Origin: Oryzias latipes
Lineage: Eukaryota > Chordata > Actinopteri > Beloniformes > Adrianichthyidae
Direction: 5' to 3'
NCBI RefSeq assembly: GCF_002234675.1
Contig: NC_019871.2
Location: forward strand, 26,474,094-26,538,093
Length of the DNA: 64,000 nucleotides
The translations under genes and the position numbers were made by a program. Below the pieces are notes generated by a model. That model was not told where the DNA came from and made no database searches. It worked only from the letters and a program-made list of their open reading frames with translations. The stretch's first letter is position 1, and each line of letters starts with the position of its first letter. Below, in pieces: positions 29,256-40,919 of this stretch.

Positions 29256-29334
29256 TACAAGCAACACGATCGGGCTCCTTGAGTGGTAAAAGTTGGCGAC
29301 CCCTGACCTAGCCTTAACTTTCATTGACAACAAG

Positions 29335-29512
29335 ACACTGAACCCCGCCTTGCCTCTGGTGGTAGGCGGGCGCCTGTGTTTGGCAGCGGAGCCGCCACCA
29401 GTGTATGAATGTGTGTGTGAATGTGTGTGTGACTGGGTGAATGGGTCTGTGACTGTAAAGTGCTTTGTCCTTGTAGGAAGAAAGGTGCTATATAAGTATA
29501 CGCCATTTACAA
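29335..29512 (+). repeat. Retroposon copy (same family as 25688 and 62890)
   Basis: CACTGAACCCCGCCTTGCC, GGCAGCGGAGCCGCCACC, TGTGACTGTAAAGTGCTTTG and GCTATATAAGTATACGCC in order. The tRNA-like head is missing. Confidence 0.65.
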
Positions 29513-29824
29513 CTTACCTGTCTTTGCAGCTTCAAGAGTCGGACAAAGTTGGGCTATGTTGAGTCTCTGTCAGTAAGCCTTTTATCCGCATGTTCTGAAA
29601 ACTGCAAACCGTTTTTTGTTGACAACCTCAGAACTTTTATTCTGGTTCGTAAAAACACCGGCATCAAAAAAGTTTTTGGTCAGGTGTTAAGCAGTAAATT
29701 AAACGGTCTTCAAAAGAGACACATCCCACGCAAATTTGATGCGTGAAATGCGTCTGGTGTGAATGTAGCTTAAAAACACTTCTAACTGGAAACAAATCTA
29801 AATGTTTTTTTTTTTTTGAAAACC

Positions 29825-30000
29825 CAATCCATCTTCTGATCAATTTCAGTGTTCCCAGTGTTCTTTTATTAATAGTTATGTGATTTTTAGCCAAAACCAA
29901 AAAATACTGTGGGGTTTTCTAGAACATAGTTTCTGCAAAGTGGTAGTAGTTCATTAGAAATTCACGACTGAGTTGTTCAGTCGTCTGTTTACGTCCTCTC
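29825..30000 (+). repeat. TTTAAAG-family 5' fragment
   Basis: ATCTTCTGATC, CAGTGTTCCCAGTGTTCTTTTA, TAGAACATAGTTTCTGCAAAG and GAAATTCACGACTGAGTTGT parallel 15710-15850 of the fuller copy. Confidence 0.5.
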
Positions 30001-30009
30001 CCTCTAACT

Positions 30010-31145
30010 TACAGCGACTCACACTTCAATCTAACATTACCCGTGCAGCACAAATAGCAAGCAATATTGGATTGGATTCAGACGTAGCACTACTGAAGGC
30101 CCATGTGTGTAATGCACGGTCCGCCGCTGTCTTTAAGTGATATCCTGAATGATCTTCGTGAGTTATACAGTGCTTACATGCTTTGGTCTGCTTTTGCTTG
30201 CCCCAAATTTGTGGCTTCCTTCCACTCCATCTGCAGCTGAACAAGTGTTTATGTAATTCTTAACCGCCTAGGCCAGACCATGAAATTTACTTCAATTTCC
30301 ATGTAGCTGTTTGAGGTCAAATGCCATTAGACAGTAGCAGGGGAGAAATGATTTATGATCACGTGAAAAAGTCAGCATCTCCTTTTTTACATTGTTTCCT
30401 TGAGTTTAAAGTAAAAAGAACAAAAGAATAATGCAATCAGAACAGACTCCAGTTTCAAATAAGGATAGAAAATACACTAGAAAAAGAGCTGAATGGATTA
30501 TAAGTCTATTGAAATCTTGAAAAAAAACATGGAAGCAATTTTAGAACTTCAAATCAAAACCATTATGTGCCTAACACTTTTTGTTTTGTGGTTATAAAAG
30601 AACAAGACTCAGCTTTTTGCATTGGTGCAGAAAATATTTATTGTACAGTTCTTCGAAAGATGTGAAAAACAGAAGGACATGCCAAACAACTTTGCTTAAT
30701 TTTTACACGGTTTAGCTTTATTCTATAACAGGTGTAACAAAATGTCCCCCAAACTAACATTCAACACCAGGAGGATCCATAAATGTACAGTGTGTACATA
30801 CCAGATGGGCACAAACTGATCTGGTTCGATACAGCATAGACGCCTGTGCAATTGAGTGGGTGCGGCTGATGGTCTAAGAGGGGGTCTGGTTGGGGTCACC
30901 TTCCGGCTGTTGTTGTTATGGAAGCATAGAATTGGTTTATATCTTTGTGATGTTGCATACAAGGTAAACTGGGATTGTATTTTCTAGTACTGTGGATCCC
31001 CTACATACAACCCCAATATGTCACTTGGAATGGAGTTCCTCATGTTCTCCTCATGTTTTCCCTGAATTTAATAGAGACAAGCGTGTCTGATGATACATCA
31101 ACACCGGCCATGTGATGCACGGTCACAAACGCGCTAAAAAGCATG
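30010..31145. other. Unassigned stretch with a possible minus-strand 3' end
   Basis: On the minus strand an AATAAATATTTT-type poly(A) signal lies at about 30635-30642. An ORF of 79 codons (30723-30962) lies upstream of it. No domain recognised. It could be a decayed element interrupted by the hAT at 31154. Confidence 0.25.
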
Positions 31146-31153
31146 CTTTAGAA

Positions 31154-32016
31154 CAGTGTTTTTCAACCAGTGTGCCGCGGCACACTAGTGTGCCGTGGGA
31201 GATGGTCAAGTGTGCCGTGGAAAATTGCCCTCATTAACTGATCTAAAAGCATTTCCCATCTCCAGGAAATCAGCTCTTTGTTCATCCAAACAGGTCCTGA
31301 TAAAACACTGAGTAGTTAGGAATATAAACGATCATAAAATACTTTTTTCTTTGTGTTTATTTGATTCTATTAAAGACATTTTGATAAGAATGACGGTAAC
31401 GCGAAATAGCTGCAGCTATAACTGTGTAAGGAAAAGTCCCGCAGCTTTTACTGTCTCCACGACTCCACCAATCATTCTTGAAGGCTTAATCACATGTCAT
31501 CAGTCTGACCAATCAGAAGTGGTTAAAGTCTCCACTTCCTTGTTCCAAATTAGCTCATAACTCAGTCAGTTCCGACAAAAACACCAGCTAAAGCTCGTCT
31601 TTAGCGGTGTAGCTTTCCACAGAATCCGGTATCAGACCGTGGAACAAGTGAACAAAACCATGAAGCTCAGAGACGCGAGTCTTTCTGCCGTTTTCTCACA
31701 GTTTTCACACTACATCTCCCATGATGCATTGGCTTAAAGGGACAGCGTCTTGAAAAGACAACGAACATACAGCTTGTATAACTTAACTTTTATTACATCT
31801 TTTAGAAAAACATCTGCAACTTCCTGCTTTTTCTGCCACAATTATCACAAAAATGCACGTCAGATTGCCGGGGGGGGGGGGGGGGGGGGGGGGGGGGCTG
31901 TAGATCAAAACAGACTATGAGTTTCTGCTTTTTTTTTTTTTTGGGATGCTGGTGTGCCGCGGGATTTTTGTCAAGGTTAAAGTGTGCCGTGGGTCAAAAA
32001 AGGTTGAAAAACACTG
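31154..32016. mobile_element. Non-autonomous hAT element with 8-bp target duplication
   Basis: 863 bp with inverted ends CAGTGTTTTTCAACC and GGTTGAAAAACACTG, flanked by CTTTAGAA on both sides (31146-31153 and 32017-32024). Each end has several GTGTGCCG(T/C)GG motifs. No transposase frame. A run of 28 G lies at 31870-31897. Confidence 0.88.
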
Positions 32017-32024
32017 CTTTAGAA

Positions 32025-33448
32025 CATGCATTTAGCATTTGCTTTTCACATAGCAAAAAGCAGGGAGGGGGGGTTTCTTTATTCTTCTCTTTTTTTTCCT
32101 GTTGACTAGCGCATGTCCGCCACTTACGGTTGGAGGAGGCTTGATAAGCAATGTTGAAGTGGTGCAAATCTTGTGAAATGTCCAGGCTTTTTCTTTCACA
32201 GCTCTATTCCAATATATGAAAGACTTGATGTCATAGAAGTCTTGCCAGGCATAAACCACAATTATTTATTTCTCCTCCATGATCAGTTTTCCAACGATTG
32301 GCACTTCCGTAAATTATAGGGGACACAATCCATAAGAATTGGCCAAAATTTGACCTGATTTTACCTGTAACATCTTATACAAAGGGCCTGAAAATGGTTT
32401 TAAAAAATGCGCATAGTTACGTGTGGACAAAGAAGCCTTAAGGGTTCATTTACGCACGTTTACTGGACTTTTTACTGGAAGTGGCTGTATGAATGAGCAT
32501 TTCCGATTGCAGGGTGTATGTAGCTTTTTAGCACTGTTGGAAACCTTCAGTAGAACCTGCACCTCCTAGTTCAACCATGGCTTCTATAATTTGTGCACAT
32601 GGTGACATGGTTAGATTTTGGTGACACCGTCAGTGGTGATGCTGTCGTAATCTAGGACAGTGACGTACTAAATGAATTTCCATACCAGAGCCACAGGTAG
32701 CTTAGGAAGCAGATAGCGGAGGCTAAAATAACAGAACTGTAGAGAGATTAAGAGTCGTGATCGTGAAAACGTTTTCACCAAAGGTTTTGAGCGCACATCC
32801 CTCATTTTCGCATACCGTAGTTGTAAATCAGACATGGAGCAGAATATGAAAGGTGTTTTTGTAGCCGCTCGTGAGAGCAGTTTCAAAAATGCAGACACAC
32901 AAAGATGGAATTTCTATGAAAACTTTACGGTGAATTTCCCGTTTGAAATTCCAGGATTCTTTTGTGCAGCATGCACCCACAGTGATTTGTTTTACATTGT
33001 TGTGTTAGCTGTAGAAAACGTGGGAGGTGAGGCAATCTTTTCCTTTGTGTGGTGGTCAAAACAAATATATTAAAAGAGCAGTGTTTTCTACCTCACTGCT
33101 GCTGTTTTGTTCTCAGGCATGGATTTTACATCCAGGCCAGTCAAAATCGTATTTTTTTTCATTGTTTGTGATTCTCAAATACATTTTAGAAAATCCAAAT
33201 CTTTCGATTAATGTGAAGATTAAATAAGTAGCTGTGAAACAATTTCGTAGTTCATCCAGTTTTTACTAATGATAACATTGCTCACCACGTGCATTTTAGA
33301 ACCTTTTAACATGAGCTGCAGGTGGTATTCCTGAATTTGACTTGAGTTTTTTTTTAGGTCACTTAGGTTCACGGCTTCTTTTATTTTTGCACTCTTGATA
33401 TTAACGTCAGAATTTGGATCTTATGCTCTTTATACTATTTTTTTTTGC
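32025..33448. other. Unassigned stretch
   Basis: Minus-strand ORFs at 32032-32259 and 32668-32898 contain no domain I can name. They may be remnants of the element that the hAT interrupted. No host exon supported. Confidence 0.25.
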
Positions 33449-33593
33449 TTAACCCTTGTACTGTCCTAGGCCCTTAAACATTGGGTGTCGGGTCATCTAG
33501 ACCCCATGAAATCCTCTCCACCTTTATCCACCTTTGTCATGGTAGGGAGAACACGTCCATGTAAGGGTGGGGTCATAGGATAGCACAAGGGTT
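33449..33593 (-). mobile_element. piggyBac-like MITE, copy C (internal deletion)
   Basis: TTAA at 33449-33452, left end AACCCTTGTACTGTCCTAGG and right end GGATAGCACAAGGGTT. About 65 bp of the core is missing between GACCCCATGAAATC and CCACCTTTAT. The right TTAA is mutated. Confidence 0.8.
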
Positions 33594-33599
33594 CATTAA

Positions 33600-35415
33600 T
33601 TATAAAACTTTTGCTACAATGAAAAATGTTTAACTCATCCTATTTGAACTTTTTCAGAAAATACTTTTTTTAAGGGCTTTAGCACATAAAGCTCATCAGT
33701 AGTTTGATAAAAAAAACAACAACAACAACAGCTTTGATGCTTTTTTCCAAACAAAAATACATTTCAATAAGATTCGAGATTTAGTTTTGTCACCTTTGTT
33801 GACACTGGTGATCCTGGCTACCGATACAACTTCAATTTTCTGTTAAAACACAGAACCTTCTTGAAACATTGTTATAAATCAATAAACTATCTTTAAGAGA
33901 TCATTAAATTATCAGACTGCATTGGAAAATTAACAAGAGCATCCACAAACACTGGCCTTGAGTATGACCGACATCGTAAACTTGTCCCTGATAATCTTTT
34001 TTCTCTTCATTCTTGTCGGCGGTTTCGGTTGTCCTATTGTTCCAGCCTCAGAGTGTGAACACAGATTTCTGGAATCCCACCCAGTGAGGCGAAAGACAGC
34101 ATTCCCAGTTCCCTGCCAAGACGCCTTATCTGTCCTGGACAGCCTGTAGGCAGGATGAGGGGGGATGCCAGGATGGAGGTGGAGAAATGGTTCAGGAGGC
34201 CAAAGGTTACTGAAAAGGAACAGGAAAGTACAAGAAATGCAGGGAGTTTATGCAAGATGCATGGACAGTTTTACAGGGAATGGTGCTGACCACAGACGAG
34301 TACTTTTTTTATTGTTTGTTTTTCAGTGAGTGTCTTTAGCTGAGGGTTAAAACATACAAATTTGACGTAAAAAAACTGGTGGATATTACGAAAAACTAGA
34401 AGCTGTGCGGGTCAAAGGAAAAGGCCTCAAGAGGCTGCTGACTGTCATGTTTTGAATACATTTTAGTTTACATTTTTACAAGAATTACTTTTTTTTTAAA
34501 GATTTCCATTGCCAAAGTTACGACGGAGTTCTAGGGCCAACAAAAATAAAAATTAAAAAGGAAAATTACGAGATTTTTAGTAGTAAATTTTTTTCTTGTA
34601 AATTTACGACTTAAAAGTCCTAATTTTAAAAAGCAAATGTTGTAAACTGGCACTCAAACTCTGTCGGACAAAGTAGTATTTTTATTTATTTATTTATTTT
34701 TTAATTTGAGTACAAAACAAAATATATACTAAAACAAGTCTAATAGGTTTATTACCATTTTTTCTTCAGACATTCTGCTGGGAAATGTTAAAATGTAAAC
34801 TCTTGTTGCAGGTAAAAAAATTAAAAAAACAAAAAAAAATCCTGGACTCAATTTATAAGGTGGAATACACTTTTTTCTTTTTGATGTGAAACTTCCTGAT
34901 TTAGAGATAACTGTGCTACACCGCAGCTGGTCTGTATTAGGGTACTAAGGTAACACAAAGAAATGCTTAATAGTTTATTATGCTTCCTCCAAGCATCAAA
35001 TTTAGAGAAAAAACATATACTACATTCATGAAATAGTCTTTGATTTCATAGATACGTGCTTACATTGAGCAGAATTCCAACTACAGAGGTAGCCATCAGT
35101 GTACCTTAGGTCTGCAGATACCGGGTGTGTCCACTAGATGTCAGTCAAGTTCCTTACATTTTAAGAACCTATAGTGACCTTAAAATCAGAGAATTGGGTG
35201 TGAGGCAAGATAACTGTCAATACGAAATGCATGCATATATACAAACCTGTGCCTAAATTAATAACTTGTGCTTAACTTAAAATAAAAATAAAAACATATG
35301 AATACAACATCTTGCATTTAATATGTCTGTTTTGAATACAATTTGTCTATGATTCCAATACCACTCTTGCTTGTCTTATATATAAAATTTCCCATGTTAA
35401 CAAACTGTCAAAAAT
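33600..35415. other. Non-coding stretch
   Basis: No gene supported. The ORF at 33958-34149 has a hydrophobic start but no family resemblance. Confidence 0.35.
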
Positions 35416-35417
35416 GT

Positions 35418-36154
35418 CAGGGGGGTCACAGGCACATACATCGAGTCCTGAAACATCAATTCAACTGAGTGAGCATGCGCTTTGAGCCTCATTTACTAAA
35501 CCAAAATTTAGGATTAAACTTTTTAGAATGTTATTGATCCGCTGCAAGGGAAATTATCTTGACACCATAGCTGTGTTGAATTAAAAAAACAGATTGTAAC
35601 AGCGGGTTAGGGCCGCATTTTTTGTTACCAGAACAGCTGATCGAATAAACAAAACACGGACCAGGAATTGGTGGGGAAAAAGGACCAGCAGATATCTCTC
35701 ATGTTAGGTGTAAAAAAAGTTCATGTTAGTCAAAAAACTGATGATAATAAGAGAATGATGAAACAAAATATGAAAAACCCTAGCTGGCAGTGGAGGGATC
35801 CCCGCTCTCCTGCTGCCACCGTTCTCCTCCCTGGGTAGCAGCCATGCCACTGCACTAATGAGAAGAGTGGCATGCAACTCCTTTCTGGACAGTTTTCCAC
35901 CACTTCTGGGTCTCAAACCATCTGCTGGTCTTTGTTTACATGATCAGCTGTTGACGCCTTGTACCGACTGACAAAATGCTGCCAGAGATCGCTGAGATCA
36001 GAGCTATAGTAAAATCATTTCCCCGTTATGGGATCAATAACATTCTGAAATTTTTATTTTATTTTACTTTAGTTTAACAAAATAAACTTCAAGCTGCAAG
36101 CGCAAATTTGAACAAACTATATTTCGGGACTCGATGAATATGCCTGTGACCCTG
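35418..36154. mobile_element. Foldback-type inverted-repeat element
   Basis: The left side reads GGTCACAGGCACATACATCG plus AGTCCTGAAA. The right side is the inverse, with TTTCGGGACTCGATGAATAT plus GCCTGTGACC. Complementarity extends inward in blocks: AGAATGTTATTGATCC on the left against GGATCAATAACATTCT on the right, then an ACAGCTGATC-containing block. The whole 737 bp can fold back. No ORF and no clear target duplication. Superfamily unknown. Confidence 0.7.
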
Positions 36155-36814
36155 TGATGCATTTATGAAACTGAGTTTACGGGAAATTTTGTGTTCAAGA
36201 CAAAGAAAAGAAATATATTAAAGGAAAGACAAATCGTATCAAAACAGGCACGTTTAGCGCAAAACTACACTTTATGTTCAGATTTTTCTGCAAAATTGTG
36301 CACAAAGTATTAATTTGTGCCCAACTTCATCTTTATGAATATGTTTCTTTTTGTGATCAACCCCATTGGAACAAGAAAAACAAACTAACAAACAGGGTAA
36401 ATTTCCAAAGATTTTAGGCAACCCAGACCCTGTTTTCCTTTGGTGGCCTTTGATGTGATGCACATGGAGGAATCGTATGATATGCTGCTTCCACGTGGCT
36501 TCTTTGTCTTCACACCAGATGAGGCTTTTAATCCTTTTCTTTTAATCTGTCTGTGTCTTTTTCTCTCTTTTTGGTCTCTGCCAAGATGAAATATTTTGAT
36601 ATTTCCAGATGAACTGTCATGTCTGAATATAAACTAAGCTGCAAATCAGTTTATTTTAACAGTTTGGCTTGAAACGACGCGGGCAGATGTTTGGAGCGGT
36701 TCTCCTCACAATTTGAAATGGTTTAGGGATTGTCACACTAGCCATTGTGATTCAATAACATTATTTAGAAATGATGAAAACAAACATTTACAAGAGTACA
36801 CTGGCCTTCTCTGG

Positions 36815-37195
36815 CCACCAGTAGGCAGTGACATTGGTACACTTTTATTTAGGCCTTGCTTGGATTACTGCCTCCCTGCTTTTGTTCCTTAATCACAAGG
36901 AGAAGTGTGGAATCTTACTTCTTAAGATCCAAAGACCAGTTGTTGCTTTCTGAGTTGTCAGAGCTGGGGAAAAAAGCCACTCTGCTCCTTTTACTTGGAA
37001 TATGCTGCAGAAAGACTGGAAACTAACTGAACTGGTATCTTTAAATGTTTTTAAGAACAAGCTCAAAGCATCAGAGACTGAAACAATAACGTGCAACAGC
37101 TTTTTATGATTTTATGTGGTTTTGATGATGTTTGTTTTTCTGTATTTTTTGTATTGAAATGTGCTGCGTCTGGTTAAATAAAGCTTAAAGGAAAA
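36815..37195 (+). mobile_element. LINE ORF2 C-terminal fragment and tail
   Basis: Broken frames keep LINE-like phrases: GTLLFRPCLDYC near 36835-36870, and WNMLQKDWKLTELVSLNVFK near 37000-37060 followed by a KNKLKASET-like piece. These are typical of the end of an L2/CR1-type reverse transcriptase ORF. It ends with AATAAAGCTTAAAGG and an A-rich tail at 37180-37205. Stops occur throughout. Confidence 0.5.
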
Positions 37196-37299
37196 AAAAA
37201 AAAGAAAAGATCAAAACATTATCATATGATACTTGTTTTTCTTTTTAGACCGGATGAGTTAAAGATCAGATAGATTTTGGAGGAATAGAAAACGGATTT

Positions 37300-37360
37300 T
37301 CTCTTCTTCCTTCCTCCATTGCTTCCTTCCTTCCTTCCTTCCTTCTTCCTTTCCTTCCTC
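37300..37360. repeat. TTCC microsatellite
   Basis: CTTCC/TTCC units in tandem, about 60 bp, with interruptions. Confidence 0.85.
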
Positions 37361-37419
37361 TCACACTTTCTCTTCACCTCCTCTCTCTCAGTGGGACCTC
37401 GTGCAGACTCCACCAAAAC

Positions 37420-39115
37420 ACAGCTCACTTGTTTAGGGCTGGGCGAGCTGGCAGTCTGACCACTCCCAGCCTAATCGCCACAGAGTTCTTTCCAAATTGC
37501 AATTACTGATAAACAGAGTTGGCAGATGGGGACAAGTGATTGTGCCGGCCATAGCAGGCAGTATCTGGCATCAGACTAATTGTCACAAACAATTTGCCTC
37601 ATTTCTACTAGAGGGTGATTGCGCTGAGCACACTTGAGGGGTAAACCATTTACGAGTCTGCTCATTTGGGACTACTTTGAAGTGTTCTCTGGTGTTTCAC
37701 AAGAAAAACTTTGCTCTCCTCCACAATCTGCATTTTGGGATTGTCTCTAAACAGTTGTTTTGGTCTCTAGTGATAAACAGCCCCCAATTTAGATTTGCTT
37801 TGATTTGTCATCAGAGATGGAGAGGAACATTTTTCAGTGAAGTAAGACACAAAGTCTTGTGTTTGATGTTCTTTGCCAAAATTATGTTTTTTTTAAACAT
37901 ATTTCCTTTATAAATGACCAGATGCTTTATAAAATATTTCACAGCATGTGTTTACTTGAGGAACTATTTTGTTCAAAAGACAGAAAAAGAACAGTGACAT
38001 CTTATTCCATGCAAGGATGTGTAACTTTGCACACAGGCTTTTCTCAGTCACACCAGAGCCTAACAGACACTTATCGCCTTCTGCAATAAAATGACCCTCT
38101 TACTATGGAGCCCATTTCAGTAAAATTCCCGATCCAGAAATTCTCAACTCATGAGCTTGTTTTCAGCCTTTTAAACCCTCATGCTCCCACATTTAGATTT
38201 TTAGGGAATCCCAAAGCTTCATAAGGGCTAATTCTGCCACCTGGAAAGTTACGGAAGTGTGCCGCTCCAAAGAGACATCCACATTAACTTGCCTTTTACT
38301 TAAATATTAATCTAAAAAAAAAAAACATCCTTTTTCTCTTTATTAATTGTGTGAGTGAAGACGAGATAGGCAGAGTGTGATTAAGAGGAGGAAGCTCTGA
38401 CCTTGTTTCTGGCCTCAGCTGAGCCTGAACCCTCCCCTCAGCAGAGAGAAAGAGGAAATGACCCAACTCAAACAGGAAAGTCTGGAAGGTGACCAGTGGC
38501 AATCTGCAGGGAAGTGGAAGTGGTTCTTCGGATCATGATTGTGGGCTGGTTTTACCACATTTGTGAGTCCAATAACTGGAACCCCAACAGACCAGAGTTT
38601 TACATCTTTTTGAAGTCCTAAACACTGAAAGTCAAAGTTTTAACAGGTCAGGAGTTGGATTTGTGGTTTTGAAATGGGTGTACGGCTAAGTGTTTTCAAC
38701 TTTTTGGTGATTGACAGATGTGTGGGTGTTTTCTGCGTGAGGGTCGGTACATTTGTGTGCAGCGGAGAGCCTTTGGTTTTTGTTGGCCCACCCCTGATAC
38801 TGCTGCACCACTGTTTCAGCAGTTTGGGGCAGGAAACAGCTGTGGATAGCGGGATAGAGGTAGGACACACGCAGCCATTTCAGGGTTACAGTGCACTGCC
38901 AGGCAATATCAATCAAACTGCGTGAAGTCAAGCCTTTCCTGAGCTCCAAACCACAACACGTTAACACATTGACGGGGGCTTCTGCTTCAGCACACAGCGA
39001 GAATCGATCGGTCTCTTCTGTGACAATTAAAGCAAAGTTTTTGTGTCCGAAAAGAAAAGCGTAGCAACAAAAAGAATTTTTAAAACAGCTGCATCCCGAA
39101 ACCCCATAAAAAGAG
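37420..39115. other. Non-coding stretch, possible conserved element at 37430-37640
   Basis: No gene supported. The 37430-37640 interval has balanced base composition and several homeobox-like AATTA/TAAT motifs. The ORF at 38686-39135 (minus) is long but unlike any family I know and is probably chance. Confidence 0.3.
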
Positions 39116-39118
39116 GCA

Positions 39119-40915
39119 TTAAAAACCCACTCCAATGAAAATTTCGTTTTTGTTATTTTTTTTAGTTTATGAATCTGAGTATTTCTTTATTCAAATCGTA
39201 ATGAAGAGGATAATAGCTGTTGGAAAAAAGCTTGTAGTTAATAATTGGTACTTTATTGAACTCACAATGGGGAAATTCTTCTTTGCATTTGACACATCCC
39301 CAGGGGGAGCAGTGAACTGCAGTCTAACTGTGCCTGGGAGGCAGCAATGTTAAGGGTCTTGCCTAAGGACCCTCACTGAGTGATGTTAATTACTTGCCAT
39401 TGAAACGGTGATTGATCCAGTACCATTGTTTATCCCCCTCTGGGAATTGAACCCTGGATTAGGGTTGGGCCGATGGACGATATCATCGTCCATCGTGATG
39501 GGTGACTGACATCCCGATGGAGAGACCACCATCGTGATGCCACGCCCCCGCCACGTTGCGAGTCGACACCATAAGCCGCGGTTACATGTGCAAAATATCT
39601 TGATGGGATCAATGGTCGGATTAGAATCCAACCGTGTTCATGGGCCCAGAAAAATGTTTTCAGAATATAAAAACGTTCACTAAGGTCACACTTTCCGTCG
39701 GAATAAATCATTCGCACATGCAAGTAGGGTTTGAAAACCGGAAGGGGATATAACTTCCGCCGAGCGGCTTTTTTTTTCAAACTTTATTGAATGTAACAAT
39801 TCAATACAAAACAATGTTAAACAGCGCCAAGCGGCTATATACATTGACATGTCAGCTCGGTAAAATACGAGACGATCTTCTAAACGTGCTTTTAATAATG
39901 TTACGGTTATTATGAAGCACCTATTCGCTCATCATTTTAATTTTAATCCGTGTGGTCAGAGCTTTTTCTGAACGAAGCCAGGATTAGCAGTATGCTAACA
40001 CGGGCTAACAACATTAGCTTTGGGTGATGCTGCTTGCTGGCTGCACGTAAACATGTAAGAATAACATCAGCCTTTATTTAGTCGGGACACGACTGGAAAC
40101 ACAAATCCACGTGATTGTTTGAATGTTTTCTAAGGACTGAGCGACATTTCTGCTTTGAAGCTCAAACCGCTGTTTGTGCTGACGATCCGAGCTATGCTCA
40201 GAGACACACTTTTAGACCCGGTTCTGAGTTCGGTTGCTTGTACCCCTAGAGCTGCGGGACGGATCGCAGTCTTAAATCTCCCACACATACCGCTCATATA
40301 ACAAAGCATCCCCCCCCCTATTCCCATTAAACACAAAGCTGGAAGTCCGCGCTCCGCCGGTCCACTTCGCTAGTTAAGTGCGGGAGCGGACTACTTCTTT
40401 TCTATTTTGTTTGTTACTTTTTTTGTTAAAGTCACTTCCCTCAGTTTATACTGGAGCTACCCAGCCGCGCAGCTGTAGTTGCTGCATACAAACTCCAATC
40501 GGCAGGTCACAAGCTCCTTGCTCAGCTCTATTCCGATGCATCCACTTGTAAGCAAATAGATTCATGAACACTTTCAGTTTCTTTGTCTGATCTGGTTTAA
40601 AATCGCACATCTGGATATCTCTGATATTGCTCGTCATTTTTGTTGCCTCTGTAATGCAAGGTTGTTAGGAGCAGTAAGTAGCTAGCGGGAGAGTGTGTTC
40701 ACAGATGGATGATGGGAAATTGGGTGGAGGCTTACTCGCTAACAGTTTCACCCACAACTCGAGGCAAAATTTCTCATGAACTACTTTTGCTTTGCAGAAA
40801 CAACGTCCTGGAAAGTGCCTTTTTTTTTAACCTGTTTTGACTAAAAACAGCATAAACATAATTTAAAGAGCACTGGGAACGCCTTTAAAACAGATGATTC
40901 GCGGGGGGTCTTTAA
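39119..40915 (-). repeat. TTTAAAG-family copy split by other repeats
   Basis: Left terminus AACCCACTCCAATGAAAAT at 39126 and right terminus AGAGCACTGGGAACGCC, then GCGGGGGGTCTTTAA at 40915. Between them lie a retroposon fragment (about 39250-39460) and the long repeat at 39585-40390. The family's own sequence resumes at about 40560 (GATATTGCTCGTCATTTTTG, parallel to 17520). Confidence 0.5.
39585..40390. repeat. Long interspersed repeat of unknown family, copy 2
   Basis: Diverged partner of 28340-29255 in the same orientation. Just upstream at 39474-39496 lie 10-bp inverted arms GATGGACGAT and ATCGTCCATC around ATC. Confidence 0.55.
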
Positions 40916-40919
40916 GAGA

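Noticed and set aside
28091..29306. Possible hAT element with CAGGGGT ends
   Set aside because: CAGGGGT at 28091 and GACCCCTG at 29306 agree only at the tips and no 8-bp duplication flanks them.
33958..34149. Short ORF with an apparent signal peptide
   Set aside because: It begins at a non-ATG codon, has no conserved cysteine pattern and no exon context.
38686..39135. 149-codon minus-strand ORF
   Set aside because: No recognisable domain, no splice or promoter context, and it runs into a repeat end at 39119.
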